From Areca catechu (taxonomy: Eukaryota > Streptophyta > Magnoliopsida > Arecales > Arecaceae), in NCBI GenBank assembly GCA_021397845.1, contig CM038045.1:122556496-122620495 (forward strand): DNA of 64,000 bases, given 5' to 3'. Positions 12,015 through 23,447 of the stretch are shown piece by piece. A program made the translations under genes and the position numbers. A model generated the notes under the pieces. The model was not told the origin of the DNA and made no database searches. It saw only the letters and a program-made list of their open reading frames with translations. Numbering within the stretch: the first letter of the stretch is position 1; each line of letters opens with the position of its first letter.

Positions 12015-13659
12015 ATGTCAGAGAGAGTGCAAGCAGCCCCTCTGAGATATGGTTTTATGATTGGAAACAATAATGAAACCAGTATCATTGAAAGAGATGA
12101 TTCACCGAACTATATGGAAGCTATCATGAGTAAGGACTCTGATAAATGGCTCAGTGCCATGAAATCCAAAATGGACTCTATGTATGACAACCAGGTTTGG
12201 ACCTTGGTTAACCCACCTGAGGGAATTATCCCAATAGGGTGCCAATGGATCTTCAAAAGGAAGATTGGAGCAGATGGGCAAATAGAAACCTACAAGGCTA
12301 GGTTAGTGGCAAAAGGTTTCAAGCAAAAGCATGGTATAGACTTTGATGAAACCTTCTTACCAGTTGCATACTCAAGTCCATTAGGATTATGCTTGCCATT
12401 ATTGCATACTATGATTATGAGATTTGGCAGATGGATGTTAAGACTACATTCCTCAATGGAAATCTTGAAGAAGTCTAGATGTCACAGCCAGAGGGTTTTG
12501 TCTCAAGTGCTCGGAGACCAGATCAAGTATGTAAGCTTAGAAAACTCATTTATGGATTGAAGCAAGCATCAAGGAGGTGGAACATTCATTTTGATAAAAC
12601 TATTAAGGAATTTGGTTTCATCAAGAATATGGATGAGCCATGTGTGAGTGGGAGTGCCATTATCTTTTTGGTCTTGTATGTTGATGACATACTTATCATT
12701 GGAAATAATGTTCCAATGATGCAACCAGTTAAATCATGGCTATCAAAATAGTTTTCCATGAAGGATTTGGGAGAATCATCATCTATTTTAAGAATAAAGA
12801 TCTATAGAGATAGATTTAAAAGGATGCTAGGATTAGCCCAATCCAGGTACATAGACTTAATATTGAAGAGATTCAAAAGGGAGGAAAGTAAGAAAGGTTA
12901 CTTATCCATGAGTCAAGGTATACACCTATCTAAAAGGATGTCTCCTAAGATTTCGAAGGAAAGAGATAGGATGAATAAGATCCCTTATGCTTCAACAGTA
13001 GGATCGATAATGTATGTAATGCTATGTACCAGACCTGATGTTGCTTATACCATAGGCATAGTAAGCAGGTTCCAGGCAGATCTAGAGGAGGATCATTGAA
13101 AAGCTATGAAAAACATTCTTAAGTATCTAAGAAGGACTAGAGATGCTTTTTTGATATATGGTGGATCATAGTTGAAACTAGAAGGTTATACGGATTCTAG
13201 TTTCAAATCTGATCCAGAGATAGTAAATCCATATTAGGGTATATTTTTACTCTAAATGGAAGAGCAGTGAGTTGGAAGAGTACCAAGCAGCCAACTTTAG
13301 CTAACTCAGTCACTGTGGCATAATACATAGCTACTAGTGAAGCCACTAAGGAAGTAGTCTAGATGAAGAAATTCATATGGAATTGGGCGTGGTTCCTGTA
13401 GTAGAGCAACAATACCATTGTATTGTGATAACAGTGGAGCATTGCACAAGTGAAGGAACAGAGGTATCATCATAAGTCCAAGCACATCCTGAGATACTTC
13501 CACATCGTTTGAGAAATTATTGAAAGAAATGATATGATAGTAGAACGAGTTGATACAAAGAATAATATAGCAGACCCATTCACCAAGGCCCTTCTTTTAC
13601 AATAGTTAGATTGCCATCTAGATTGCATGGGTATTAAATACAAGGATGATTGGCTTTAA
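12015..13659 (+). pseudogene. Element B copia reverse transcriptase and RNase H
   Basis: RT starts with the WTLVNPPEG / KARLVAKGFKQKHGIDFDE segment (12195-12350). A frameshift near 12370 moves WQMDVKT to another frame. QPEGF is at 12485 and YGLKQAS at 12550. The catalytic box is YVDD in LVLYVDDILIIG (12670-12710). FSMKDLGE follows a TAG at 12749. The thumb and RNase H continue to 13660 with several stops (CTRPDVAYTIGIVSRFQ at 13025). The last codons read DDWL then TAA at 13657-13659, next to the polypurine tract. Confidence 0.87.
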
Positions 13660-13673
13660 TGCAAGTGGGAAAT
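13660..13673 (+). other. Element B polypurine tract
   Basis: TGCAAGTGGGAAAT directly before the 3' LTR. Plus-strand priming site in the copia cycle. Element A has the matching TATAAGTGGGAGAT at 49269-49282. Confidence 0.75.
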
Positions 13674-14462
13674 TGAAAGAATTATGCCCTGAAAGTCAAT
13701 CACAGTTATTGTATCAGTGGCATTTTTGTATTTTTTCAACTCAAGATTGATATTAATGATGGCAATTTATGATTCATCATTTGCTGTCTTATATTTTAAT
13801 TATAAGATTATGATGAACCCCATAGGTTAAGGCAATGGAATTAGGATCATGATGGAGTTCATAACAGAGAGACCTAAGTTTCTATAAACCCTAATCTAAA
13901 ATACTCCTAGTATATCATTGGTTCGGGGATCGATGAATTCGGAAAGACTAGCACATCCTATGTATGCTCGATGGAGAGGGTGGTTGGTCTCACAACCACT
14001 TATGTAGAGACACTAATACAAGGATATGGGTACTTATTAGGTTATAAGTATACTGAACTGATCCGACAAGAGAACATCAAATGGAAGTCTTACTTGTCAA
14101 AAGGATGTTCTCTTAGTGGGAGTTTGTGCATGTGATCCTTAGACCTGAGACTACCATAGTATCTTGTGCACATGAGCCCATGTTTTGGTGCATGCTCATT
14201 CATGGAAATTAAGTCATGTATGCGGTGCTTCTAGATATGGTGGATTGTGTATGAAGATAATGAGTAGGTCAACAAGGAATCAATCACTCCTAGTAAGAGG
14301 AGAAGTTATCCCGTGTGATCTCTTTGAATGATGACTCAAGAAGTCTTTGATCAAAGCATGATGAGATTAGATAGGGTTTCTAATCTTTCATCGATCAAGT
14401 CTTCGTTATTGAATTGAGATTCGAAAGGATTAAGTGCTAGGGTTTGACATTTATCTATGCCC

Positions 14463-17015
14463 TGAAAGAAAAGTGCCCTAAAAGCTAATCTTTGTATGGA
14501 CATTTTTGTATTCTTCCAACTCTTGTATGACATTATTATATTAAATAAAGTCATTATTGTTTCATCATACTTCTATGTCTTATTTAAATATTATGATGAA
14601 CCCCATGGTTAGGGCAAAAGAATTAGGGTTATGATGGAGATTATAGTGGTGAGACCTAAGTTCCTATAAACCCTAATCTAAAATATTCCTAGTTGTTGGA
14701 TCATCGATTCAGGGATCGATGCTTCCGAAAAGACTAGCTTATCCTATGTATGCTCGATGGAGAAGGTGGTTGGTCTCACAGCTACTTGTGTAGGGATCCT
14801 AATACAAGGATAAGAATGCTCATTAGAGAAATGAGTTCACTGAACTGATCCACATCGAGACTATCTTATGGAAGTCTTACTACTTGTCAAAAGATAGTTC
14901 TCATAGTGGGAGTTGTGCAAGTGATCTTTAGACCTGAGGTCACCATGGTTCCTTATGCACACTAAGCCAAGTTTTGGTTCATACTCATTCATGACATTGA
15001 GTCAGGTATGGGGTGTTCTCGAATATGGTGGAAGGTGTATGAAGGATGTGAATGGACCAAGAAGGAATCGATCATTCCTAGTATGAGAAATTATTATCCC
15101 AAGTAATTTCTTCAATTGATGACTCAAGGAGTCTTTGATCAAAGCAAGAAAAGATTAGAAGTAGTTTTTAATAAGTCATCAACAGAGTTATCATTATCAA
15201 ATTGAAATTCAAAATGATTAAGTGCTAAGGTATGACATTTATCCATGCCCATACTTAATCGGGATAATGGGAGATTGAAAGATTGAATTGCATAGTAACT
15301 TTCCACTAGAGGGTATTTTGGTACCTTCTACAAAATTTCTCATCTTTCGGGTAGGCATGATACATTGCTAGATGTCACTCATGTCTTGTGGGTTATTATG
15401 AATCAATTGGATTGAATTCATGAGTCAATTCGAAAGCTAGTTCGAATTAGCAACTTAGGTCAGCTCAATTTGACCTAATTAGGTCAATCGGGTTTGATTG
15501 GATCGAATCAGCTCAATTTGACCTACTGCTAGCTAGATGTGGAACCCAAAGGGCCACACACATTAGGGAATTGACCTAGGAAGTCAATTGACATTTAATT
15601 AGGGTCATGGGATCCTAATTGGTTAGCTAGATTGTACATTAGCATGTGTAGGCTGACCTAATCTCCTAACCCAATTGAATTGAGTCTGAAAAGTTGTTAA
15701 ATGGACCAAATAATTTATGGGAGACCTAAATTGGGTTATGCCCTAAGTGGGACAAATTTATCAGATTTTATCTGATATTTTTTGGATATGTTATGTTCCA
15801 TATATCAAGAGTCCAAATGGCATGGGACTCTTGGCACAAAATGGGTGCTCGACAAATAAAAGGGAACAGAAGGACCTAGAGTCCTTCTGCCTAATAATCA
15901 CTAATACAATGATAAAGTACACTTCATGCCCTTTCCTTTGACACCCATTTTGCATAGCTTTTGACTAGGTCAAACATGTGTATGGCATGGAGAAAGGTGG
16001 CACGCAAAGTGAAGAGTCACAACTCTTCACTGTTGGCGCACAAAAAGGACAAGAGTCCTTCTATCTGTCAATCACCAAAGCCAGAGAAAGTCCAAGGGAC
16101 ATTATCCTCATCTCCATACCCTTTCAAGTGGGCTTTTACTAGTCAACAAAAGGAAGAGTTCGATGGAAGTGACTTGGCGCAAATGAAGAGTTGCGACTCT
16201 TCATTTGGCACAAATATGAGAAGCAGAGTTCTTCTACTTTGGGCAACTTTTTATCACTGATATTTTCATGAAAAGCCACATCCCTTGGCCCTTTTAAAAC
16301 TAGTATTTGACATGTGTTAAGTGGAGAATTCGGCAAGGAACCGAAGAGATAAAAAATCTTGTCTTTTAGCGCAAGAAGGGACATGGTGCTTCATGATAAG
16401 ACTCCTTCTCATTAAAGGGTCTTATTTAACCTGTGTTTGGATAGATCAAAGGCTGATGAAAGGCCATATCTGGCACCCTCCCCTATCCTATAACTAGCCA
16501 TCGATATTTGTTTCGATGGCATAAGAATTCTCTTCTTTCTTACATTATAACTTTATCCACACACTCTCCTTTCATCTCTTCCTCTCTCGTCTTGTCTTAA
16601 GACAAGTACTTCATTTTAAGACAAGACTCTAGGAAGAAAATTAGGAAGTGATAGAAAGAGAGGAGGGAGATTTTGGAGAGGGCTCAAAGTGCTCTACTAG
16701 AGGGCAAAGGTCTGAGCAAGAAAGGAAGGGCTGCCAAAGGAAGAAGGGCTATTATAAGAGTCCCAGTGGCTTAAGCAACCTACTAAGGAGAGCTTTCTAG
16801 TTTGATTCCTATGTGGATCACCTTTGGAGGGCTTGCATTTATGAGCCTAGTTGAAAGAAAAGGAATTAGCGTTCCAGGTATTCTTTATAACTCTAATTTA
16901 GTGTCTTATTAATTATAGTGAATAAGAGATTTTGGGCTTAGGGTTTTCTAGTAGAATGAATTTTTTTTTGAAATTCATTCTTCTGCTATGCCAAAGAAAC
17001 CTAGAAAACCCAACA
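14463..17015 (+). mobile_element. S2: copia solo LTR (2553 bp) inside B's 3' LTR
   Basis: Begins TGAAAGAAAAGTGCCC and ends AGAAAACCCAACA. Flanks are TGCCC (14458-14462) and TGTCC (17016-17020), a 5-bp target duplication with one C/T change. Outside it B's LTR text continues (CATTTATC before, ATCACTTAATCGGGAT after), as at 5480-5510 in the 5' LTR. It belongs to the same broad LTR family and same orientation as A and B but is its own subfamily, with many differences. There is no internal sequence. The small frames at 15747-16384 are LTR sequence. Confidence 0.87.
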
Positions 17016-17168
17016 TGTCCATCACTTAATCGGGATAAAGGGAGATCGAAGGATTGAATTGCATGGTAACTTTTCAATGAAGGGTATTTTGATAATTTCT
17101 ACCAAATTTTTCATCTTCCAGGTAGGCATGACATATTGCAAGACATCAATCATATCTTGTAGATTTTA

Positions 17169-18719
17169 TGATGGGGGCACCAGAATCAGACACAGATTAC
17201 TGGGCCTTATCTAGTTTACTTAGTAATGTGTCAAAGTTTTGGAAAATTTTGTAATCAGTTAAGATTGAGTCCTGTAATAAGTTGAGGTTAGTTGATTTGT
17301 CTCAACTCTCAACCTAGTCAGTATTTTGAGTCCTGTACATCAGTTATGAGTCTAGCATGAGCCCAATTTTTGTACAAGAGAGAAGGTTATCCTATTTTGG
17401 AGTTCCACCAGATCACATCCAAGAGTCAAAGTCCACTACATCAGTTTATTGGATTTTGTGACAACCCAGGATCCAAGATGCCTCCAGAAACCCTGATTCC
17501 TTCCAGATGTTCTCCAGATGCCCAGATTCCACTCAGATACCAGAGTATGTTCCAGACCAGGTCACATCAAAAATCTAGTGGTCCATTTATGCCCCAAGAT
17601 AAGGAAATTAAGTCCAGATGCCAGCCCAAAGCCCACCAGAACCAAGATTCTTTTTTATTCCAAGAATATTCCACCTAGGGCGCCCCAGATTCCAGGAGGC
17701 CCAAAGAACCTGTGCCTAACCCAAGGCCCAAGCACCCAAGCCCCCTTTGGCCGGCCCACTTGCTGCCCTTGAAACCCAACATGCCATTCAAAGAGAGATT
17801 AGGTGTCCAAAGGATGTTGACCAAGTCCAAGTGTGAATGAAGGAGGAGAAGAAAAGTCAAAGCTCCTAGCCTAATAAGGATTACTCTTCCTAAAGCCTTA
17901 TGGAGTGGTTATCTCTACCCTAAGTGTAACCCTAGTTAGGAGAGGGCATGGGAGCTCTATAAATACCCCACCCCACTTTCTCTTGCAAAATACTTTTTCT
18001 TATGAATACAACCTTGCTAAAATTTTGAGTAATTGCCTTGTGTTTGGTGTTCTAGTATTAGTTCACTTACTTTTGTGTGCTCTCCTTGAATCCCTTGGTC
18101 GAAACCCTGCTGCCCTAACACCCTTCTACATCTTTGGAGATCAGCCATGCCCAAAGGAAGATGCCCTAGCTGTTGCCCCAATCAAGCAACTGCTTCTTCC
18201 CCAGGACGCCCACACCTAAAACTAGTTTATTTCAATTCTAAACCCTAGTTTTTGTCCCTTTGTTTAATTGCTATTTTGATTGACCCTTGATGCTTGCAGG
18301 ATCCTCGAGGTGTTTCACCTCCCCAGAGGAGACCTTTGCTTCTAGGACTGCCCAGATCAGCCATCATATTCAAGGGAACCGAGGCTTCTTCATCCAGGCT
18401 CCAATCAGAGTGTGAGTGATCCCTTCAATTACTGAATTTATAATCTCTGACTGGTAAGAAACCTTTCCTTCTCTTAATTTCTAATTTATTGAAAATTAAT
18501 TATCCTAAGCCAGGAATATCTCAATTTCTAGGTCCTGTCTTTTAATTATCTTGCATGATTAAGCATGTGATATGATGATTCTTAGAATTGCTGATTACTT
18601 GCTAGTCTTTACTTCACTTTTAAAAAATTTGCCTACAAATTAAATTATAAAAATCATAAAACAAATTAGTTTATTATTTTTTTCTAAATGTTTAGCATTC
18701 CTAGAGTCATCCGGCATTA
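17169..18719 (+). repeat. Gy1 5' LTR
   Basis: From TGATGGGGGCACC to CCGGCATTA, followed by the primer site. TATA box at 17958. Internal frames at 17370-18219 recur in the 3' LTR and are not treated as genes. Confidence 0.88.
17958..17965 (+). promoter_or_regulatory. TATA box of Gy1 5' LTR
   Basis: TATAAATA in AGCTCTATAAATACCCCACC, a strong plant TATA context. The same sequence is in the 3' LTR at 22680-22687. Confidence 0.65.
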
Positions 18720-18722
18720 GTT

Positions 18723-18737
18723 TGGTATCATAGTGGG
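18723..18737 (+). other. Gy1 primer binding site
   Basis: TGGTATCATAGTGGG three bases after the 5' LTR. Initiator-Met tRNA type; Gy2 has TGGTATCAGAGCATGG at the same place. Confidence 0.75.
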
Positions 18738-19856
18738 TTTAGGATAATTTTTATCTTCTTTGCATTCACAAATCCTAATTTCTGCATCATGTCCACTGCA
18801 TTAGGTGTCTAGGTTTCATCTTATTTTGGCATCTTAGAAAATTTATTTTTCTGTAAAAATTTCATGTCATGTACTTTGTTCTATGTTGATAATTTTCATA
18901 ATTTTTAATTTATTTTACCAAAAACCTAATTTTTTAAAATCTAGCATATTAGGAACCCTAACTAAAAGTCTAATAATTCTACATCAATCTGAATACCCTA
19001 GGATTTGCATAATCATTTGATTTAATTTTTGCATCAAATTTGGTAGAGGTTATCATCACCATCCATCTCTATCCTAAAATTTTTTGAGATTTTTTTTGTG
19101 TCAAAATCTATGTCAAAACCTGTATCATCTGAAACCCTAATTTTCAGAATTCTGCTGTTCTGCATACTTGTTCAACCAAAACCTAATTAACTTCCAAAAT
19201 CCTCCAATCCCAAGCCAAACTTTGTTTGATAACCCTAGTTAACTTAAACCTAACTTGACACATCATAAATCATTAAAAACTTATTTTATTTTCTATTCTG
19301 TTTTTGCATTAGGGCCATTGAATGTTCATCATCTTTTAATCTAATCTTAAGGGAAATCAATATAACATCAAGGCAGGAGGTCATAACCTATCTTGGGCCC
19401 AAAACAACCACCCAGCATTTTCACCCAAGACTTAATTAAAATTGATTAGACTTAATTTGCCCTAGAGGACTATGTGACACCAACTGGTCGGGTCTGAGCT
19501 GTGTGGGCCAACTAGTGCATTTAATCCTATGGCTATTAGTGAAATCTGGTGTCTAAGGCTGAGGGTCCAGAGTCAAATGACCTAAGTGGTGCTATGGTTT
19601 TTAATTGGGTCCCTACGAAAGCAGGAGGGCCTCCCACACTCCCACCCTCTACTTGGCCAGAGGAAGGATTAGCTACTAAGTTAAGTGTAAGTTGAGCTGA
19701 CCCATCCAGTTTTGACTCTAGGTCTAGGAAACCCTAGATTAAGCTAACCCATTTTGCATGCTTGGCTGCACCATTCTATTTTGATTGATTGATTGTTGCA
19801 TGACCACCAGGTCAGGAGTCCAATACAGTTAGTCTAAACCCAACCCTAATTCAAAC
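18738..19856 (+). other. Gy1 untranslated leader
   Basis: AT-rich, no coding sequence. It shares with the Gy2 leader the ACCAACTGGTCGGGTC-type block (19480s), a TGGTGTCTAAGGC segment (19547-19559), GGGCCTCCCACACTCCC (19627) and CTTGGCCAGAGG near 19663. These are remnants of the leader module described for A, C, E and Gy2, but the hairpin arms are no longer complementary. Confidence 0.6.
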
Positions 19857-20998
19857 ATGGAGTCTAATTTTGAAGCCATCCTGAAAGCCATGATTGAACA
19901 GCTCAGTTGAACCAAACCAATATCCAAACTCAAATTCAGTTAGCCCAAATGAACACCCAAAACCAAGACCAGTTTGATCATGTGAACACCCAAACCCAAA
20001 ACCAGTTTGATCATATGAACACCAAAACCCAAAACCAGTTTGACCAATCTCGGGACCAGTTTGCTCAATTAATCACCCAGATTAACTAGATGACCCAACC
20101 CATGATTAACTAGATGACCCAACCCATTAACCAAATGATCTATAGGATTGATCCATTAGACGACCAAATAGGAACCCTAGACAAGGCCCATAGAGCTAAA
20201 CCCTTATCCTATAATCTCCAAGAACCCATAGTCCCTAGATATGAACTCAGTAGTAACCCACTATCCCTTAGCCAACCTGAACCCTACAGGATTAATATCC
20301 CAAGATTTGAACCTCGTATTAGTCAGGTATCTCTTAGTCAACCCCCTCTTACCACCTCATTGGTTTATCCAAATGACCTTGAAGAGGAGATATATGAGGC
20401 TGACCCAAGCTTAGTAAACGAGTATGAGGAGGAAGAAGAGGAATTCCCTATAGAAGACTTAGAATTAGTTGAATCAATAGATACCCAGGTAGAAGCCATC
20501 CTAGAATTAGTTAACACTAACCATACCCACATAGAAGACCAGCCAACATTAGTTGAACCTGACCACACCTAAGTTGAACATGTAGTAGAAGAGTCATTAA
20601 AGGAAGAAACCCATGACCCTATGACTGCAACTATACCTGAGGAGACTTTAGAAGAGGATCCAATTGTAGAATCTAGTCTTGAACTTCATGAGCCATAAGA
20701 GTTTATTAAGGACTTGATCTCTTATCAGTATCCTCAGGATGAAGTTATTCCTTTAACTCCAATTGATCTCTTCCCTGAAATTAATGACTCATTCTTCTAT
20801 AATATAGACCCTGTAGGAATATTCCATACCCATAAAGTAAACCTCATTAGTCTAATTCCTAACGCCCTTTCTTACATCCTATTCTACCCAATCAACCCAA
20901 AACCTTCTTCTTATTTCTTATCCTGCCATGCTAATCCTGAACCCACCTCTTATTTTCTACCCTTTCCTAAAACTTCTTTTATTTTTTTTCAGTATTAG
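19857..20998 (+). pseudogene. Gy1 Gag-like reading frame with hendecad repeats and acidic region
   Basis: ATG at 19857 opens MESNFEAILKAMIEQL, like the Gag start of Gy2 (MELNFESLMKSLNDQM). A frameshift follows, and one frame then runs from 19907 to 20998 with four stops. It begins with three 33-bp tandem repeats (19952-20050), 11 residues each around TQNQFDHM, a probable coiled coil. Then comes a 24-bp repeat in which the third copy has CAA where the first two have TAG. A Pro/Leu-rich part follows, then a very acidic stretch (EYEEEEEEFPIEDLE at 20421-20465) that matches the acidic linker between Gag and protease in Gy2. There is no CCHC knuckle and no protease. After 20470 I recognise nothing. 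Confidence 0.6.
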
Positions 20999-21324
20999 GT
21001 TGCATTTTATAGGAGTTTGCATGTTGCATTTGTCCATTATTCATGTCACATTTGCATCTTACTTTAGGAGAACCCTATGGAACTTAGTAGGAGTACATAG
21101 TAAGTTCTCATGTGCATGCCATGTTAAGGTCAAACCTAATGAGTCTATAGTTTGTTAGGTTTTGTCCTGTAGAGTTCAACAAAATTTCCTTTGATAGGAA
21201 AGTCTAGTCGAGTCTATTAGGTGTTAGTCGTGAGTCCAATAAATTCACAGCCCTGAATCACATGCCTACACTTGACTGCCCTCTGCATAGCATTTGCATC
21301 TGGAAATTAGTCAAAAGCTAAACC
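20999..21324 (+). other. Gy1 internal non-coding stretch
   Basis: About 330 bp with stops in all frames and no recognisable domain. It joins the Gag-like frame to the integrase tail and so marks where the central pol genes were lost. Confidence 0.5.
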
Positions 21325-21919
21325 TAAGCAATGAACTATATAAGAACTTGGCTAATTCTCAAAAGAGAGCTAAAGAATTTTCTGTAGGAGATTTTGTGAT
21401 AATTAGGCTTGGCTTGAATGGTTCCCTCCAGGGACCATAAAGAAACTTCATGCTTGTAGAGCTGGCCCATTTAAGATAATAAAGAGAGTTAGACCCAATG
21501 CCTACTTGCTTGAGTTACCACCCGACTTAGGTATTAGTTCCACCTTCAACATCTCAAATCTTGTAGAGTATAAGGAGCCAGCAGTGATTCCCAGCAAGCC
21601 TTTTGAACCTATCCCTTCCATTGAGAGTGAGCCTGCCCCAGAGCATCCACCAACTAATTGGCCAAATAGTGAGGAAAAGATTGAGAGAATCATGGATGAT
21701 CAAGCCATAAGTACCCAGAATAGAGGCTATCAGAGGTATTTGGTCCAGTGGCAAGGTTGGCCAGAATCTGAGGACTTATGGATCACCCGTGAGGATTCGC
21801 AGCACCTCAACCCAGACCTACTCGAGCACTATGAGAGCCAAGTTATCCCATATTCGACGAGGTCGAGTTCCTCCCATCCTGAGAGAATTGGTGGAGGCAC
21901 CAGAATCAGACACAGATAA
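21325..21919 (+). pseudogene. Gy1 integrase C-terminus with GPY/F motif and chromodomain
   Basis: From about 21325 the text resembles the end of chromovirus integrase (NSQKRAKEFSVGDFVII). A 1-base shift near 21412 follows. One frame is then open from 21407 to TAA at 21917. It has WFPPGTIKKLHA, the GPY/F core AGPFKIIKRVRPNAYLLELP, and a chromodomain at about 21680-21830. The chromodomain (GYQRYLVQWQGWPESEDLWI) has its Tyr and Trp positions intact. It ends about ten codons inside the 3' LTR, as usual in such elements. There is no in-frame ATG at its start. In the family the chromodomain guides integration to marked chromatin. Confidence 0.85.
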
Positions 21920-23447
21920 CTAGGCCCTATCTGGTATACTTAGTCATGTGTCAAAGTTTTGGAAACTTTTGTAATCAGTTAAGATTGAGTCCTGTAATAA
22001 GTTAATGTTAGTTGATTTGTCTTAACCCTCAACCTAGTCAGTATTTTGAGTCTTGTACAACAGTTATGAGTCCAGCATGAGCCCAATTTTTATACAAAAG
22101 AGGAGGTTATCCTATTTTAGAGTTCCACCATACCACATCTAGGAGTCAGAGTCCACTACATCAGTTTATTGGATTTTGTGACAACCTAGGATCTAAGATG
22201 CCTCCAAATGTCCTGATTCCTTCCAAATGTTCTCCAGATGCCCAGATTCCCCTCCAGATACCAGAGTATGTTCCGAACCAGGTCACATTAGGAATCCAGT
22301 GGTCCATCTGCACCCCAAGACGAGGAAATTAAGTCCAAACACCGAGGCCCAAAGCCCACCAGAACCAAGATTATTTTTTATTCCAAGAATATTCCATCTA
22401 GGGTGCCTTAGATTCAAGGAGGCCCAAAGTACCTGCACCCAACCCAAGGCCCAAGCACCCAAGCCCCCTTTAGCCAGCCCACTTGCTGCCCTTGAAGCCC
22501 AACATGCCATTCAAAGAGAGATTAGGCATCCAAAGGATGTTGACCAAGTCCAAGTGTGAAGGAAGGAGGAGAAGAAAAGTCTAAGCTCCTAGCCTAATAA
22601 GGATTACTCTTCCTAAAGCCTTAGGAGTGGTTGTCTCTACCCTAAGTGTAACCCTAGTTAGGAGAGGGCATAGGAGCTCTATAAATACCCCACCCCTCTT
22701 TCTCTTGTAAAAAACTTTTTCTTATGAATACAATCTTGCTAAAATTTTGAGTAATTGCCTTGTGTTTGGTGTTCTAGTATTGGTTCTCTTATTTTTGTAT
22801 GCTCTCCTTGTGTCCCTTGGTTGAAACCCTATTGCCCTAACACCCTTCTGCATCCTTGGAGATCAGCCATGCCCAAAGGAAGACTCCCTAGCTGCTGCCC
22901 CAATCAAGCAACTGCTTCTTCCCTAGGATGCCCACACCTAAATCTAGTTTCTTTCAATTCTAAACCCTAGTTTTATCCCTTTGTTTAATTGCTATTTCGA
23001 TTGACCCTTGATGCTTGCAGGATCCTTGAGGTGTTTCACCTCCCCAGAGGAGGCCTTCTTTGCTTCCAAGACTGCCCAGATCAGCCATCCATCACATTCA
23101 AGGTAACCGAGGCTTCTTCATCCAGGCTCCAATCAGAATGTGAGTGATCCCTTCAATTACTGAATTTATAATCTCTGACTGGTAAGAAACCTTCCCTTCT
23201 CTTAATTTTTGATTTATTGAAGATTAACTATCCTAAGCTAGGAATTTCTCAATTTTCGGGTCCTGTCTTTTAATTATCTTGCATGATTAAGCCCGTGATA
23301 TGATGATTCTTAGAATTACTAATTACCTGCTAGTCTTTACTTCACTTTTAAGAAATTAGCCTACAAATTAAATTATAAAAATCATTAAACAAACTATTTT
23401 ACTATTTTTTTTTAAATGTCTAGCATTCTTAAAGTCATCTCGCATCA
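21889..23447 (+). repeat. Gy1 3' LTR
   Basis: From TGGTGGAGGCACC to CATCTCGCATCA. The preceding TCCTGAGAGAA is the likely polypurine tract. TATA box at 22680-22687. The remaining frames (22227-22970) mirror those of the 5' LTR. Confidence 0.88.

Larger units (their letters stand above)
17169..23447 (+). mobile_element. Gy1: non-autonomous Ty3/gypsy chromovirus derivative
   Basis: Flanked by a perfect TTTTA duplication (17164-17168, 23448-23452) in B's 3' LTR. LTRs are 17169-18719 and 21889-23447 (1551 and 1559 bp), beginning TGATGGGGGCACC / TGGTGGAGGCACC and very similar throughout. The internal region is only 3169 bp. It has a primer site, leader, a Gag-like frame and the integrase C-terminus with chromodomain. 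Protease, RT, RNase H and the integrase core are all missing. It would need enzymes of a related full element such as Gy2, with which it shares the leader plan, Gag start, acidic linker and integrase tail. Confidence 0.9.

Noticed and set aside
20365..20568. 67-aa minus-strand Ser-rich frame
   Set aside because: Antisense of the acidic stretch of Gy1; serine runs are the reverse reading of Glu codons.
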